A stretch of 64,000 nucleotides of DNA from Microbacterium gorillae (GTDB lineage Bacteria; Actinomycetota; Actinomycetes; Actinomycetales; Microbacteriaceae): the NCBI RefSeq assembly GCF_000826185.2, contig NZ_LN648872.1:161542-225541 (forward strand), read 5' to 3'. The notes beneath the pieces are model-generated. The model saw only the letters and a program-made list of their open reading frames with translations, was not told the DNA's origin and searched no databases. Positions 41,186-49,661 of the stretch are shown here, piece after piece (within the stretch, counting starts at the first letter, position 1; each line of letters begins with the position of its first letter). A program made the position numbers and the translations under genes.

Positions 41186-42825
41186 GAACGGGCCTCCGCG
41201 CCGGCGACGAGGACGACGTCGTCGGCGATCGATTCGGCGGTGGAACGGTGCGACACGACCACCACGGTCGCGCCGCGATCGGCGACGCCGCGCAGCTCCC
41301 GCCACAGCCGCGCCTCGGTGTGCGCGTCCAGCGCGCTGGACGGCTCGTCGAGCACGATGACCCGTGCAGCCCCGCGGCGGTGCCGGTACAGCGCGCGCGC
41401 CACGGCCACCCGCTGCGCCTGCCCGCCGCTCAGCCCGGCGCCCTGGGCGCCCAACTCCCGGTCCGGATCCGCGTCCGAGCATGCCGTTCGCAAGGCCCAG
41501 GCGACGTCGTCCGCCGCCGGAGCATCGTCACCGAGCGCGACGTTCGCGGCGACCGTCCCGGCGATGAGTCCCGGACGCTGGTCGGCCCAGGCCAGCCAGG
41601 ATGCGGGGGAGAGGTGGCGCAGGTCGATGCCGTCGAGCGTGGCGGTGCCGGTGAACTCCGCGGCACGACGCAGCGCCGCCACGACGCTGGACTTGCCGGC
41701 TCCGGACGGTCCGCGCAGCACGGTGACGGTCCCCGGCCGGGCGGTGAACGACACCGGTGGCAGCGGCTCATCCCGCTGCACGCGGACGTCGATGAGAGCG
41801 AGAACGCCCGGCCCCTCCGGGGTACCGGCGACGGCATCGTCGGCGGGGGAGACCGCGGCGGCCTCATCCAGCACCGAGAAGACGTCGGCGGTCGCGGCGA
41901 GCCCCTCGGTGGCGGCGTGGAACTGCACGCCCACCTGGCGCACCGGGAAGAACGCCTCGGGGGCCAGCAGCAGCACGAACAGCCCGACGGACAGCGCCAT
42001 CTCGCCGTTCAGCATCCTCAGGCCGATGGACACCGCGATGATGGCCACGGAGATCGACGCCAGGAACTCCAGCATGAAGCCGGACACGAACGTGATGCGC
42101 AGCACGGTCATGGTCTCCCGGCGGTAACCGTCCGAGATGGACTCGACCGACGCGACGGCCTTGCGCTCGCGGCCGAACAGCCGGAGCGTCCCGAGACCGG
42201 ACACGGTGTCCGCGAACCGCGTGGCGAGGCGCTGCAGCGTGCGCCACTGCTTCTGCTGGACGCTCCGCGTGGCCAGGCCGATCAGGGCCATGAACAGCGG
42301 GATCAACGGCAGACAGATCACGGCGGTGAGACCGCTGATCCAGTCCTGCCCCCACATCACGACCAGCAGAACCGGGGTGATGATCACGGTCGCGACCAGT
42401 TGCGGAAGGAAGCGCCCGACGTAGACGTCCAGAGCCTCCAGTCCGTGACCGGCCGTCACGGTGAGCGCGGATGAGTTCCGCCGGGCCAGCCAGGACGGAC
42501 CCAGGCGACGGATCGCCGCCAGCAGCGCCAGGCGCAGCTCGGACCCGACGCGGGAGGCCGCCCCCGCGGCGACGCGCTCGTCGGCCCACACCAGCGCGGC
42601 GCGGACGAGCACCACAACGCCCAGCCACATCAGGGTGCGCGCGAGCCCGTCGGTGCGATCCAGCACCCCGGTGATCGCCGCGGTCAGCAGCCACGCGAAC
42701 GCGATGGTCGCCGCCACCCGGGCCACGCTCAGCGCGCCGGCGGCCAGGAAGAACCCCCGACTGCTGCGGGCGTACCGCAGCAGTCGAGGGTCGACCGGTC
42801 CCGTACGGGTCCTCTTCTCAGGCAT
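41182..42825 (-). CDS. cydD: Cytochrome bd assembly ABC exporter subunit CydD
   Basis: A 547-residue half-transporter with six membrane helices and an ATPase domain: Walker A LRGPSGAGKSSVVAAL, signature LSGGQAQRVAVARALY, Walker B RVIVLDEPSSALD. It pairs with CydC, whose start overlaps its stop. It begins 9 bp after cydB, so cydABDC is one operon. Confidence 0.92.
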   Translation of the reverse strand: MPEKRTRTGPVDPRLLRYARSSRGFFLAAGALSVARVAATIAFAWLLTAAITGVLDRTDGLARTLMWLGVVVLVRAALVWADERVAAGAASRVGSELRLALLAAIRRLGPSWLARRNSSALTVTAGHGLEALDVYVGRFLPQLVATVIITPVLLVVMWGQDWISGLTAVICLPLIPLFMALIGLATRSVQQKQWRTLQRLATRFADTVSGLGTLRLFGRERKAVASVESISDGYRRETMTVLRITFVSGFMLEFLASISVAIIAVSIGLRMLNGEMALSVGLFVLLLAPEAFFPVRQVGVQFHAATEGLAATADVFSVLDEAAAVSPADDAVAGTPEGPGVLALIDVRVQRDEPLPPVSFTARPGTVTVLRGPSGAGKSSVVAALRRAAEFTGTATLDGIDLRHLSPASWLAWADQRPGLIAGTVAANVALGDDAPAADDVAWALRTACSDADPDRELGAQGAGLSGGQAQRVAVARALYRHRRGAARVIVLDEPSSALDAHTEARLWRELRGVADRGATVVVVSHRSTAESIADDVVLVAGAEARS

Positions 42826-42834
42826 CAGAAAGGC

Positions 42835-43845
42835 TCAGTGGGCCTGAACCGCTTTCTCGATCGAGGACCGCGTGACGCGCTTGCGGAACACCCAGTACGT
42901 CCAGCCCTGGTAGACCAGCACGACCGGAATCGCGATGACCGCGAGCCACGTCATGATCTGCAGCGTGTAGTCCGTGGACGACGCGTTGTAGATGTTCAGG
43001 CTGTTGGCCGGGTCGGTCGAGGAGGGCAGCACGTTCGGGAACAGGGAGGCGAACAGGCCGGTCACCGCGAACACGATGGTGGCGGCGCCGAGCGAGAACG
43101 CCCAGCCCTCCTTGTCCTTGTAGTTCATCAGCACGGACGCGATGAGGGAGACCGCGGCGAGCGCGCAGAGGATGAGCCCGGCGATCGAGAAGTGCGCGAC
43201 CAGCGTCCAGACGAGGAACGCCGCGGCCACGACGATCGTCGCGAGCCCGGACCGCAGCGCAAGCTTGCGGGCGTCCAGACGGAGCTGTCCGTCCGTCTTC
43301 ATCGCGACGAACATGACGCCGTGCGTGAAGAACAGCAGCAGGGTGGTGAGGCCACCGAGCAGCGCGTACGGGTTCAGCAGCGTGAACAGCGTGCCGGTGA
43401 AGTTGTGGTCCGCATCCAGCGGCACACCCTGCACGATGTTGGCGAACGCCACGCCCCACAGCAGCGCCGGAACGGCCGAGCCGATCACGATCATCCAGTC
43501 GAAGCCGGACTTCCACTTCACGCTGTCGCGCTGGTGGCGGTACTCGAACGAGACGCCGCGGAGGATGAGCGCCAGCAGGATCAGCAGCAGCGCGAGGTAG
43601 AAGCCGCTGAACAGCGACGCGTACCACTCCGGGAACGACGCGAACAGGCACGCACCGGCGACGATGACCCAGGTCTCGTTGAGGTCCCAGATCGGGCCGA
43701 TGGTGTTGATGATCTGCCGGCGGGAGATGTCGTCCTTGCCGAGGAAGGGGAGGGACATGCCCACGCCGAAATCGAAGCCGTCCAGGACGAAGTATCCGAC
43801 GAAGAAGAAGGCGACGATCCAGAACCAGAGAGTGTTGAGATCCAT
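42835..43845 (-). CDS. cydB: Cytochrome bd ubiquinol/menaquinol oxidase subunit II
   Basis: A 336-residue membrane protein with the CydB start MDLNTLWFWIVAFFFVGYFV and the conserved LDGFDFGVGM. It starts 12 bp after cydA. It forms the heterodimer with CydA that reduces oxygen at high affinity. Confidence 0.96.
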   Translation of the reverse strand: MDLNTLWFWIVAFFFVGYFVLDGFDFGVGMSLPFLGKDDISRRQIINTIGPIWDLNETWVIVAGACLFASFPEWYASLFSGFYLALLLILLALILRGVSFEYRHQRDSVKWKSGFDWMIVIGSAVPALLWGVAFANIVQGVPLDADHNFTGTLFTLLNPYALLGGLTTLLLFFTHGVMFVAMKTDGQLRLDARKLALRSGLATIVVAAAFLVWTLVAHFSIAGLILCALAAVSLIASVLMNYKDKEGWAFSLGAATIVFAVTGLFASLFPNVLPSSTDPANSLNIYNASSTDYTLQIMTWLAVIAIPVVLVYQGWTYWVFRKRVTRSSIEKAVQAH

Positions 43846-43857
43846 GATGCGTACCCC

Positions 43858-45270
43858 TTAGTAGACGACCGACTCGACGGGCTTGTCCTCGGACGGTGTC
43901 TCGTCCGGGTCGATGCCCTTCTGCGCGGCCTTGATGATGAGGCGGAACTCGACCACCGCGAGGGCGGCGTAGATCGCGGTGAAGGCGATCAGGGAGATCA
44001 GCACCTCGAGTCCGGAGACGTTCGGGGAGACGCCGTCCCGGGTCGTCATCAACCCGAACACGAGCCAGGGCTGACGACCCATCTCCGCGAACACCCAGCC
44101 GACGAGGTTCGCCAGCAGGGTAGCCGGAACCGACCAGATCGCCAGGTTCCACATCCAGGTGCGGACTTCGTACTTCGCCTTGCGGCGCGTGGCCCAGAGG
44201 CCGTACGCGGCGATGACGGCGGAGACGACGCCGAGGAGGATCATCCAGCGGAAGGCCCAGTAGGTCACCCACAGGACGGGGGCGAAGTCGGTCAGACCGG
44301 TGCCGGCGAACTGCGTCGCGTACTGCGCGTTCAGGTCGTTGATGCCCTCGACGCAGCCGTTGATGTCGTGGGTGGACAGGAACGCCAGGAGGAAGGGAAC
44401 ACGGACCGAGAACAGCTCGTGGCTGCCGTCCGGGGTGCCGAGCGTGAACAGCGAGAAGGAGGCGTCGGATCCGCAGGCGGAGTTGAACATCGCTTCGGCG
44501 GCGGCCATCTTCATCGGCTGGGTCTGGACCATCGCAAGGCTCAGTGAGTCACCGCTGAGGAACACGCCGACGAGGGCGACGAGCATGCCCCACATGCCGA
44601 AGCGGAGGCTCTTGCGGAACGTCTCGTAGTGGTTGTTGCGCTTCATGTGCCACGCGGACACCGCGATGACGATGCCCATCGCGAACATCAGGGCACCGAA
44701 GAGCGTGTGCGGGAAGGCGGACAGAGCGACCTTGTTCATCAGCAGCGCGCCGAAGTCGATCAGCTCGGCGCGACCGGACTGCGCGTTGTACTCGTAGCCG
44801 ACCGGGTTCTGCATGAACGCGTTGGCGGCGATGATGAAGTACGCCGAGAGGATGGTGCCGATCGAGGTGGCCCAGATGGTCAGCAGATGGATCTTCTGCG
44901 GCAGACGGTTCCAGCCGAAGATCCACAGGCCGATGAAGGTCGCTTCGAAGAAGAAGGCGAGCAGGCCCTCGAAGGCCAGCGGCGCACCGAAGACGTCGCC
45001 GACGAAGCGGGAGTAGTCAGACCAGTTCATCCCGAACTGGAACTCCTGGACGATGCCGGTCACGACGCCCATGGCGAAGTTGATCAGGAAGATCTTCCCG
45101 AACAGGCGCGTGAGGTGCAGCCAGCGCACATCGGCCGTCCGTACCCACGCGGTCTGGAAGATGGCCGTGACCAGGCACAGACCGATCGTGAAGGGGACGA
45201 ACAGGTAGTGGTAGACGGTCGTGAGACCGAATTGCCAGCGCGCTAACGCCAGCGGATCGAGCAGTTCCAT
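43858..45270 (-). CDS. cydA: Cytochrome bd oxidase subunit I
   Basis: A 470-residue protein with probable haem ligands H21 (TTVYHYLF), H188 (SAFPHTLF) and M343 (FRWMILL), the glutamates E101 and E109 (FEGLLAFFFEATF), and GRQPW at 398-402. The loop after helix 6 is short, as in the short-Q-loop class of actinobacteria and Firmicutes. It oxidises menaquinol and reduces oxygen to water. A GGAGG site precedes the ATG. The 145-bp upstream region has an inverted repeat that may serve as operator. Confidence 0.96.
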   Translation of the reverse strand: MELLDPLALARWQFGLTTVYHYLFVPFTIGLCLVTAIFQTAWVRTADVRWLHLTRLFGKIFLINFAMGVVTGIVQEFQFGMNWSDYSRFVGDVFGAPLAFEGLLAFFFEATFIGLWIFGWNRLPQKIHLLTIWATSIGTILSAYFIIAANAFMQNPVGYEYNAQSGRAELIDFGALLMNKVALSAFPHTLFGALMFAMGIVIAVSAWHMKRNNHYETFRKSLRFGMWGMLVALVGVFLSGDSLSLAMVQTQPMKMAAAEAMFNSACGSDASFSLFTLGTPDGSHELFSVRVPFLLAFLSTHDINGCVEGINDLNAQYATQFAGTGLTDFAPVLWVTYWAFRWMILLGVVSAVIAAYGLWATRRKAKYEVRTWMWNLAIWSVPATLLANLVGWVFAEMGRQPWLVFGLMTTRDGVSPNVSGLEVLISLIAFTAIYAALAVVEFRLIIKAAQKGIDPDETPSEDKPVESVVY

Positions 45271-45325
45271 GGGAACGACCTCCGTGTCGTGCGCGGGCGT
45301 GTCTCCCCACGCTCATCGACCACGG

Positions 45326-45369
45326 TATTCACGTGGCCGGTGCACGTTTCGCGGCGGGAGCCGTGAATA
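45326..45369. promoter_or_regulatory. Inverted repeat upstream of cydA, possible operator
   Basis: TATTCACG (45326-45333) and CGTGAATA (45362-45369) are perfect inverted arms 36 bp apart centre to centre, located 56-99 bp upstream of the cydA start. A weak -10-like TACCGT (minus strand, 45322-45327) overlaps the proximal arm. Confidence 0.45.
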
Positions 45370-45415
45370 ACTCCCGCCCCTGGTCAGCGCGGAATCGCCG
45401 CGCGGCCCAGCCCCG

Positions 45416-46045
45416 CTACGAGGCGATCTCGTCGGGCTTTCGACGCATGAGCTGGATCACGCAGTCCGTCGGGTCGCACGCCGGGCGCATCTCGCCGACG
45501 TCCAGGGGCCCGCCGACTTCGGTGAGCACGCTGCGAAGCAGCGACAGATGAACGCTGCACCGGGTACCGTTCGGTCCGCTCGCTGCGGCGTGCTGGCACG
45601 GGCTGAGGTCGACCGTGAGCTCGACCTCATCGACCACGGGATCGAACCCGCTCTCCTCGAGATGCTCGACGACGGCGTCGAGCTGATGCAGCTCGTCGGC
45701 GTCGAGGCCGTCGGGGATCGTTTCCGGCATGATGCGTCGCATCATGTCGCCGCGCTCTGCGGCTTCCGTCGCCTTGCGTCGGATCACCGGGCTGGAGGAG
45801 CCGTCACCACCGGTCGCGGCACGGTACAGCGTGCGCGGCCGTCCGCGGGTGGTGCGGTGCTCGATGGACTGCAGGACGAAGCCGCTCTCGATGAGCCGTT
45901 GCAGATGCTCGCGGACCGTATTCGGATGCAGCCCGGTGGCTTCGGTGAGCTCGTCGATCGTGCGGTCGGCGCGTTCGAGCAGCATCGCGAGGATTCGCAC
46001 GCGGGACTCGCTGGAGATGGGGCTGTAACCGTGGGGGGCGGCCAT
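45416..46045 (-). CDS. HTH regulator with four-cysteine C-terminal motif (SufR-like, putative Fe-S sensor)
   Basis: A 209-residue protein: winged helix at residues 10-75 (RTIDELTEATGLHPNTVREH) and a C-terminal domain with C150, C163, C190 and C195 (C-x12-C-x26-C-x4-C). The first spacing equals that of SufR-type iron-sulphur repressors. It lies upstream of cydABDC on the same strand, 145 bp away. A redox or Fe-S signal controlling cytochrome bd is an attractive inference. A weak -10-like GAGGAT (46052-46057, minus strand) ends 6 nt before the ATG. Confidence 0.75.
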   Translation of the reverse strand: MAAPHGYSPISSESRVRILAMLLERADRTIDELTEATGLHPNTVREHLQRLIESGFVLQSIEHRTTRGRPRTLYRAATGGDGSSSPVIRRKATEAAERGDMMRRIMPETIPDGLDADELHQLDAVVEHLEESGFDPVVDEVELTVDLSPCQHAAASGPNGTRCSVHLSLLRSVLTEVGGPLDVGEMRPACDPTDCVIQLMRRKPDEIAS

Positions 46046-46131
46046 GGCCCCATCCTCTCAGAAAAACGTGGTCGCTGCGCGGAATGTCGCGCGCGTGCCC
46101 GAGCCGTCCCATGGAGGCGCCACGAGGCCGA

Positions 46132-46137
46132 TAGCGT
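46132..46137 (+). promoter_or_regulatory. Candidate -10 of the NAD(P)-binding protein gene (leaderless)
   Basis: TAGCGT ends exactly 6 nt before the GTG at 46144 and no ribosome site is seen. Confidence 0.5.
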
Positions 46138-46143
46138 GGCGGT

Positions 46144-46782
46144 GTGGTGAGGGACGAGGTGCGGACGCTGGGCGTCGTCGGCGCCGGCCGCGTCGGGCTG
46201 ACGCTGGCACGGTTGGCGATCGCGTCCGGCCTGCACGCCCGCGTGTCCGGGTCGGGGGAGCCGGTGCGCGTGCGCCGACCCGCGGCGCTGTACGCTCCCG
46301 GAGCCGAGGCGGTCCGGACCGAGGACGCCGCCGCTGCCGACCTCGTCGCCCTGTGTATGCCGCTGGGTGAATACACCGAGATCGATCCCGTTCCGTTCGT
46401 CGGGCGGATCGTGATCGACGCGATGAACTACTGGCCGGAATCGGACGGGGAGCGTGCGGACCTCGACGACCCCACCCACCCCACCTCGACGTTGGTGCAG
46501 GCGCACCTGCCCGGGGCGCGCGTGGTCAAGGCGTTCAACCACGTCGCGTTCCGGGACCTTCAGGCGAACGCCCGTCCGTCCGGCTCGCCGCACCGCATCG
46601 CGATCGGCGTCGCGGGCGACGACGCGAACGCACTCGCGGAGGTGTCGTCCCTGGTCGACCGCCTCGGATTCGACCCGGTCTACGCCGGGACCCTCGCCGA
46701 GAGCCGCGTGCTGGAGCCCACCGGCCCGGTGTTCGGGGCCGTTCTCGGGGCGGACGCCCTGCGCACGCGGCTCGGGCGGTGA
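46144..46782 (+). CDS. NAD(P)-binding domain protein (F420-dependent NADP reductase-like)
   Basis: A 212-residue Rossmann-fold protein: LGVVGAGRVGLTLARLAI at the N-terminus, then VIDAMNYWPESDG and VVKAFNHVAFRDL, typical of the NADP-oxidoreductase/coenzyme-F420-dependent family. It lacks a recognisable separate substrate domain. GTG 46144 or 46147 are both possible starts. It is divergent from the cyd-linked regulator, with a 98-bp gap. The function is unassigned. Confidence 0.78.
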   Translation: MVRDEVRTLGVVGAGRVGLTLARLAIASGLHARVSGSGEPVRVRRPAALYAPGAEAVRTEDAAAADLVALCMPLGEYTEIDPVPFVGRIVIDAMNYWPESDGERADLDDPTHPTSTLVQAHLPGARVVKAFNHVAFRDLQANARPSGSPHRIAIGVAGDDANALAEVSSLVDRLGFDPVYAGTLAESRVLEPTGPVFGAVLGADALRTRLGR

Positions 46783-46904
46783 CTCAGCCGAACACCGGTG
46801 GCAGCGTGATGATCGCCAGCCGTGCCCGGCCGAGGTGGATGTGACTCGGCCGAACACGGGCGGCAGCGTGATGATCGCGAGCCGTGCCCAGCCGGCGTGG
46901 CGGT
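46781..46904 (-). repeat. Two 62-bp tandem copies of the 3' end of the following gene
   Basis: Copies at 46781-46842 and 46843-46904. Read on the minus strand each encodes a tail like ARLAIITLPPVFG followed by a stop, close to the true C-terminus ALFAIIVLPPVFGFA of the membrane protein at 46928-48286. They are fragments without a start. Confidence 0.8.
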
Positions 46905-46927
46905 GACTCAGCCCAGGTGCACGGGAA

Positions 46928-48286
46928 TCAGGCGAAGCCGAACACCGGAGGCAGCACGATGATCGCGAACAGGGCCCAGCTCAGGTACACCGGCAGGTAG
47001 CCGGTCTGCCAGCGCTCCAGGGCGGTGAAGCGGCCGTGTCTGGTCGCCAGTCGCAGCATGAACCATCCGGCGCCGGCGAGGTTCACCAGCAGCACGATGT
47101 TCACTCCGAGCGCGGCGACGCGGTTCGCGGTGAAGCCGTAGTCGTCACCGGCGCGGACGAACATCACGATCAGGACGAACGCGTCCACGAGCAGGGCGAG
47201 GGCCACCATGACCAGTTGCAAGCGGTCGAACCATCCGGCCGGTGCCTGCGGATCGCGCGCGGACTGCGTGTAGAGCACGAGCCCGATGACCACCAGCAGC
47301 AGGACGTCGATGACCAGGAGCAGCTCGCGCGATCCCGCCACGGTTCCGGCCTGCACGAGGACGGCGATCAGGATGCCGCCGAGCAGGAGCGTGAACAATG
47401 GGGTGAAGATCTTCGCGAGTACCGGAGCGATGTTCTCCAGGACGCCCTTCTTCGTCTCCACGAGCCAGGCCGCGACCAGTGGCGCGATGCCGATGAAGAC
47501 CGCCGCCGCCCACGGGCCGATCACATCGGCGATGTCGACGCCCAGCACGCTGAACACGATGAGGGTGATGCCGGCCAGGACGCCCATGCCGAGTGCCATC
47601 AGCGTGCAGTAGATGAACCACTCGCCACTGAATCGGATGAAATCCATTCGTGGGCGCGCTTCGCGCCAGTCATCGCCGACGTATGCGAGCCCGACCGCCA
47701 GCCACAGCGCCACCGGCTGGTGCAGGAAGGCCACGATCACGCTGTCCCCGCGCATCTGGAACGGGTAGCCCAGGGCGAAGGCCGCCGGTAGCGCCAGGAG
47801 CACGACGGTCGCGACGATGATCATCGGTCGCGGCCGTCGACGGATCAGGAAGTAGGTGGCCACCGCGGCGGCCAGCACGACCGGTGCGATGCGCACCAGG
47901 AACGTCCCCTCGAGGAAGCCGGTGTCCATCAGGGCGAGGAGGCGCAGGATGAGCGCGGCGACAACGCCGATCACCAGAGCCGGCAGGAACCGGTCGCGCC
48001 AGGGCAGCGATTCCTCGGCCGCTGCCGGCAGCTGCCCCCACAGTCGGTCGCCGTGCTCGCGTGCGTACTCCGAGGAGACGGCGCTCGCGGAGCCGATCCG
48101 ACCACGGGCGATGGTGAACGCCTCGGCCGCGGACAGCCCGGACGTCATCAGCGCGTCCATCTGGTCGCGGAGGTGGCTCTCCAGCTCCGCGACGTCGTCC
48201 GCGCGGATTGCCGGTGTGCGGCTCACGTCGGTCCGCCACGCGGTGATGGACGCTTCGACCTGCGGGTCAACGGTCGCCATGCTCAT
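46928..48286 (-). CDS. Membrane protein with N-terminal permease-prefix domain
   Basis: A 452-residue protein. Residues 1-90 form a soluble helical domain like the permease prefix domain (VAELESHLRDQMDALMTSGL). About ten hydrophobic segments follow. It overlaps the upstream PadR gene by 4 bp (ATGA), a pairing that recurs in Gram-positive bacteria where PadR controls membrane proteins. The function is unknown. Its 3' end has been duplicated downstream. Confidence 0.82.
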   Translation of the reverse strand: MSMATVDPQVEASITAWRTDVSRTPAIRADDVAELESHLRDQMDALMTSGLSAAEAFTIARGRIGSASAVSSEYAREHGDRLWGQLPAAAEESLPWRDRFLPALVIGVVAALILRLLALMDTGFLEGTFLVRIAPVVLAAAVATYFLIRRRPRPMIIVATVVLLALPAAFALGYPFQMRGDSVIVAFLHQPVALWLAVGLAYVGDDWREARPRMDFIRFSGEWFIYCTLMALGMGVLAGITLIVFSVLGVDIADVIGPWAAAVFIGIAPLVAAWLVETKKGVLENIAPVLAKIFTPLFTLLLGGILIAVLVQAGTVAGSRELLLVIDVLLLVVIGLVLYTQSARDPQAPAGWFDRLQLVMVALALLVDAFVLIVMFVRAGDDYGFTANRVAALGVNIVLLVNLAGAGWFMLRLATRHGRFTALERWQTGYLPVYLSWALFAIIVLPPVFGFA

Positions 48287-48642
48287 GCCCCCATTCCCGC
48301 CACCAGCGGTGATCCACCGTCATGCCAGACGCGGGAGAGGGCCTTCGTGACGATCTCCCACTGCGCGCTCTGCTCACCGAGCAACGCCTGGCCGCTGGGG
48401 CTCAGGCGGTACAGCTTGCGCCGCCGGCCGGTGTCGGCGATCTGCCACCCGGACTCGACGTGGCCCAGCCGTTCGAGGCGGTGCAACAGCGGATAGAGCA
48501 TGCCGTCGCTCCATTGCAGCTCTCCGTCCGACAGCTCGGCGATCCGCTGCAGGATCGCGTAGCCGTACGACTCGCCTTCCGCCAGGATGCCGAGCACGAG
48601 GGGTGTCGCGGTCGCCGCGACCAGATCCTTGCCGACCTGCAT
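48283..48642 (-). CDS. PadR-family transcriptional regulator
   Basis: A 119-residue PadR protein with winged helix (LVLGILAEGESYGYAILQRI; LYPLLHRLERLGHVES; RRRKLYRLSPSGQALL). It is the first gene of a two-gene operon with the membrane protein. An 8-bp inverted repeat 14-43 bp upstream of its start is the likely autoregulatory operator. Confidence 0.9.
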   Translation of the reverse strand: MQVGKDLVAATATPLVLGILAEGESYGYAILQRIAELSDGELQWSDGMLYPLLHRLERLGHVESGWQIADTGRRRKLYRLSPSGQALLGEQSAQWEIVTKALSRVWHDGGSPLVAGMGA

Positions 48643-48655
48643 GTGGTCTCCAACC

Positions 48656-48685
48656 CTTGTGGTGCTATGTACCTAGAACCACAAG
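48656..48685. promoter_or_regulatory. Probable PadR operator (inverted repeat)
   Basis: CTTGTGGT (48656-48663) and ACCACAAG (48678-48685), perfect arms with a 14-nt spacer, just upstream of padR. Confidence 0.6.
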
Positions 48686-48793
48686 GTATGTCCCACGGAC
48701 CATCCTCGTCAACATCCGCAAACCGTTCCCGGCGCACTCGCAGGCTGGCGTCGGTCCGGCCGCTCGGCGGTCCTCGCATGTCATCATGGGGCC

Positions 48794-49189
48794 GTGCGCT
48801 TCATCCTCAATGTCATCTGGGTCATCCTCTCCGGCTGGGTTCTGTTCCTCGGCTACATGCTGGCGGGCGTGCTGCTGTGCATCCCGATCGTCACGATCCC
48901 GTGGGCGATCGCGTCGTTCCGCATCGGCGTCTACGCGTTGTGGCCCTTCGGACGCGAGATCGTCAGCAAGCCGAAGGCAGGGCTCGGGGCGGCCCTCGGC
49001 AATGTCATCTGGGTCGTGCTCGCCGGGTGGTGGCTGGCGATCGCGCACATCGTCTCGGGGATCGCGCTGGCGGTGACGATCATCGGCATTCCGATGGCGA
49101 TCGCCGACTTCAAGCTGGTCCCGGTCTCGCTCATGCCGCTCGGCAAGGACATCGTTCCGACTCGTCGGGGTCCTTTCGCGGAGAACTGA
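48794..49189 (+). CDS. YccF-domain membrane protein
   Basis: A 131-residue protein made of two YccF/DUF307 repeats, each with two hydrophobic helices: ILNVIWVILSGWVLFLGYML and LGNVIWVVLAGWWLAIAHIV, each followed by an (I/V)TIPWAIASF/IGIPMAIADF motif. The function of the family is unknown. The GTG start follows CATCAT by 6 nt, suggesting a leaderless mRNA. Its last 14 codons are repeated just downstream. Confidence 0.88.
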   Translation: MRFILNVIWVILSGWVLFLGYMLAGVLLCIPIVTIPWAIASFRIGVYALWPFGREIVSKPKAGLGAALGNVIWVVLAGWWLAIAHIVSGIALAVTIIGIPMAIADFKLVPVSLMPLGKDIVPTRRGPFAEN

Positions 49190-49202
49190 GGGTGCTGGGT
49201 GC

Positions 49203-49244
49203 GTGATCGTGCCGACGCGTCGGGGTCCGTTCGCGGAGAAGTGA
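49203..49244 (+). repeat. Copy of the 3' end of the YccF gene
   Basis: 42 bp encoding VIVPTRRGPFAEK and a stop, nearly the same as the end of the YccF protein (DIVPTRRGPFAEN, stop at 49189), 55 bp downstream of the original. Confidence 0.85.
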
Positions 49245-49253
49245 GAACGCGCG

Positions 49254-49637
49254 TCAGACGATCGCGGCGGCGGTGCAGACGACCGCGATGAGGGGAAGGG
49301 CGCCCTGTGTGACGGCGGCCCGGCGCTTGGCCGGCGCGGAGAAGAAGAGCACGAGGGCTGCGGCCAGCATGGAACCGGTCCCCGCGAGCATGAGCGCGAC
49401 GCCCGGGTAGAACAGGCCCAGCGCGGCGAGGATCAGACCGATCACGGTGACCACCGCGAGGAACAGGTTGTAGAAGCCCTGATTGAATGCCATCTCCTCA
49501 GTGGCCTCGGCCTGCTCCGGTCGAAGTCCGAAGACGCGGCGCGTGCGTGGCGATGTCCACGTGAACGACTCCATTACGAAGATCGCCACATGCAGCGCCG
49601 CGGCCAGCGCCGCGAAGATCAATCCGATGCCGAGCAT
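49254..49637 (-). CDS. DUF1304 membrane protein
   Basis: A 127-residue, four-helix membrane protein of DUF1304: HVAIFVMESFTWTSPRTRRV at the N-terminus and EEMAFNQGFYNLFLAVV in the middle. The function is unknown. On the minus strand TATGTT (49644-49649) ends 6 nt before the ATG, so it is probably leaderless. Confidence 0.88.
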   Translation of the reverse strand: MLGIGLIFAALAAALHVAIFVMESFTWTSPRTRRVFGLRPEQAEATEEMAFNQGFYNLFLAVVTVIGLILAALGLFYPGVALMLAGTGSMLAAALVLFFSAPAKRRAAVTQGALPLIAVVCTAAAIV

Positions 49638-49661
49638 GTATTGAACATAGTTCCGGAACGG

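Noticed and set aside
41186..41482. N-terminal extension of CydC
   Set aside because: The extension lies entirely within cydD in another frame; the ATGA overlap at 41182-41185 marks the true start.
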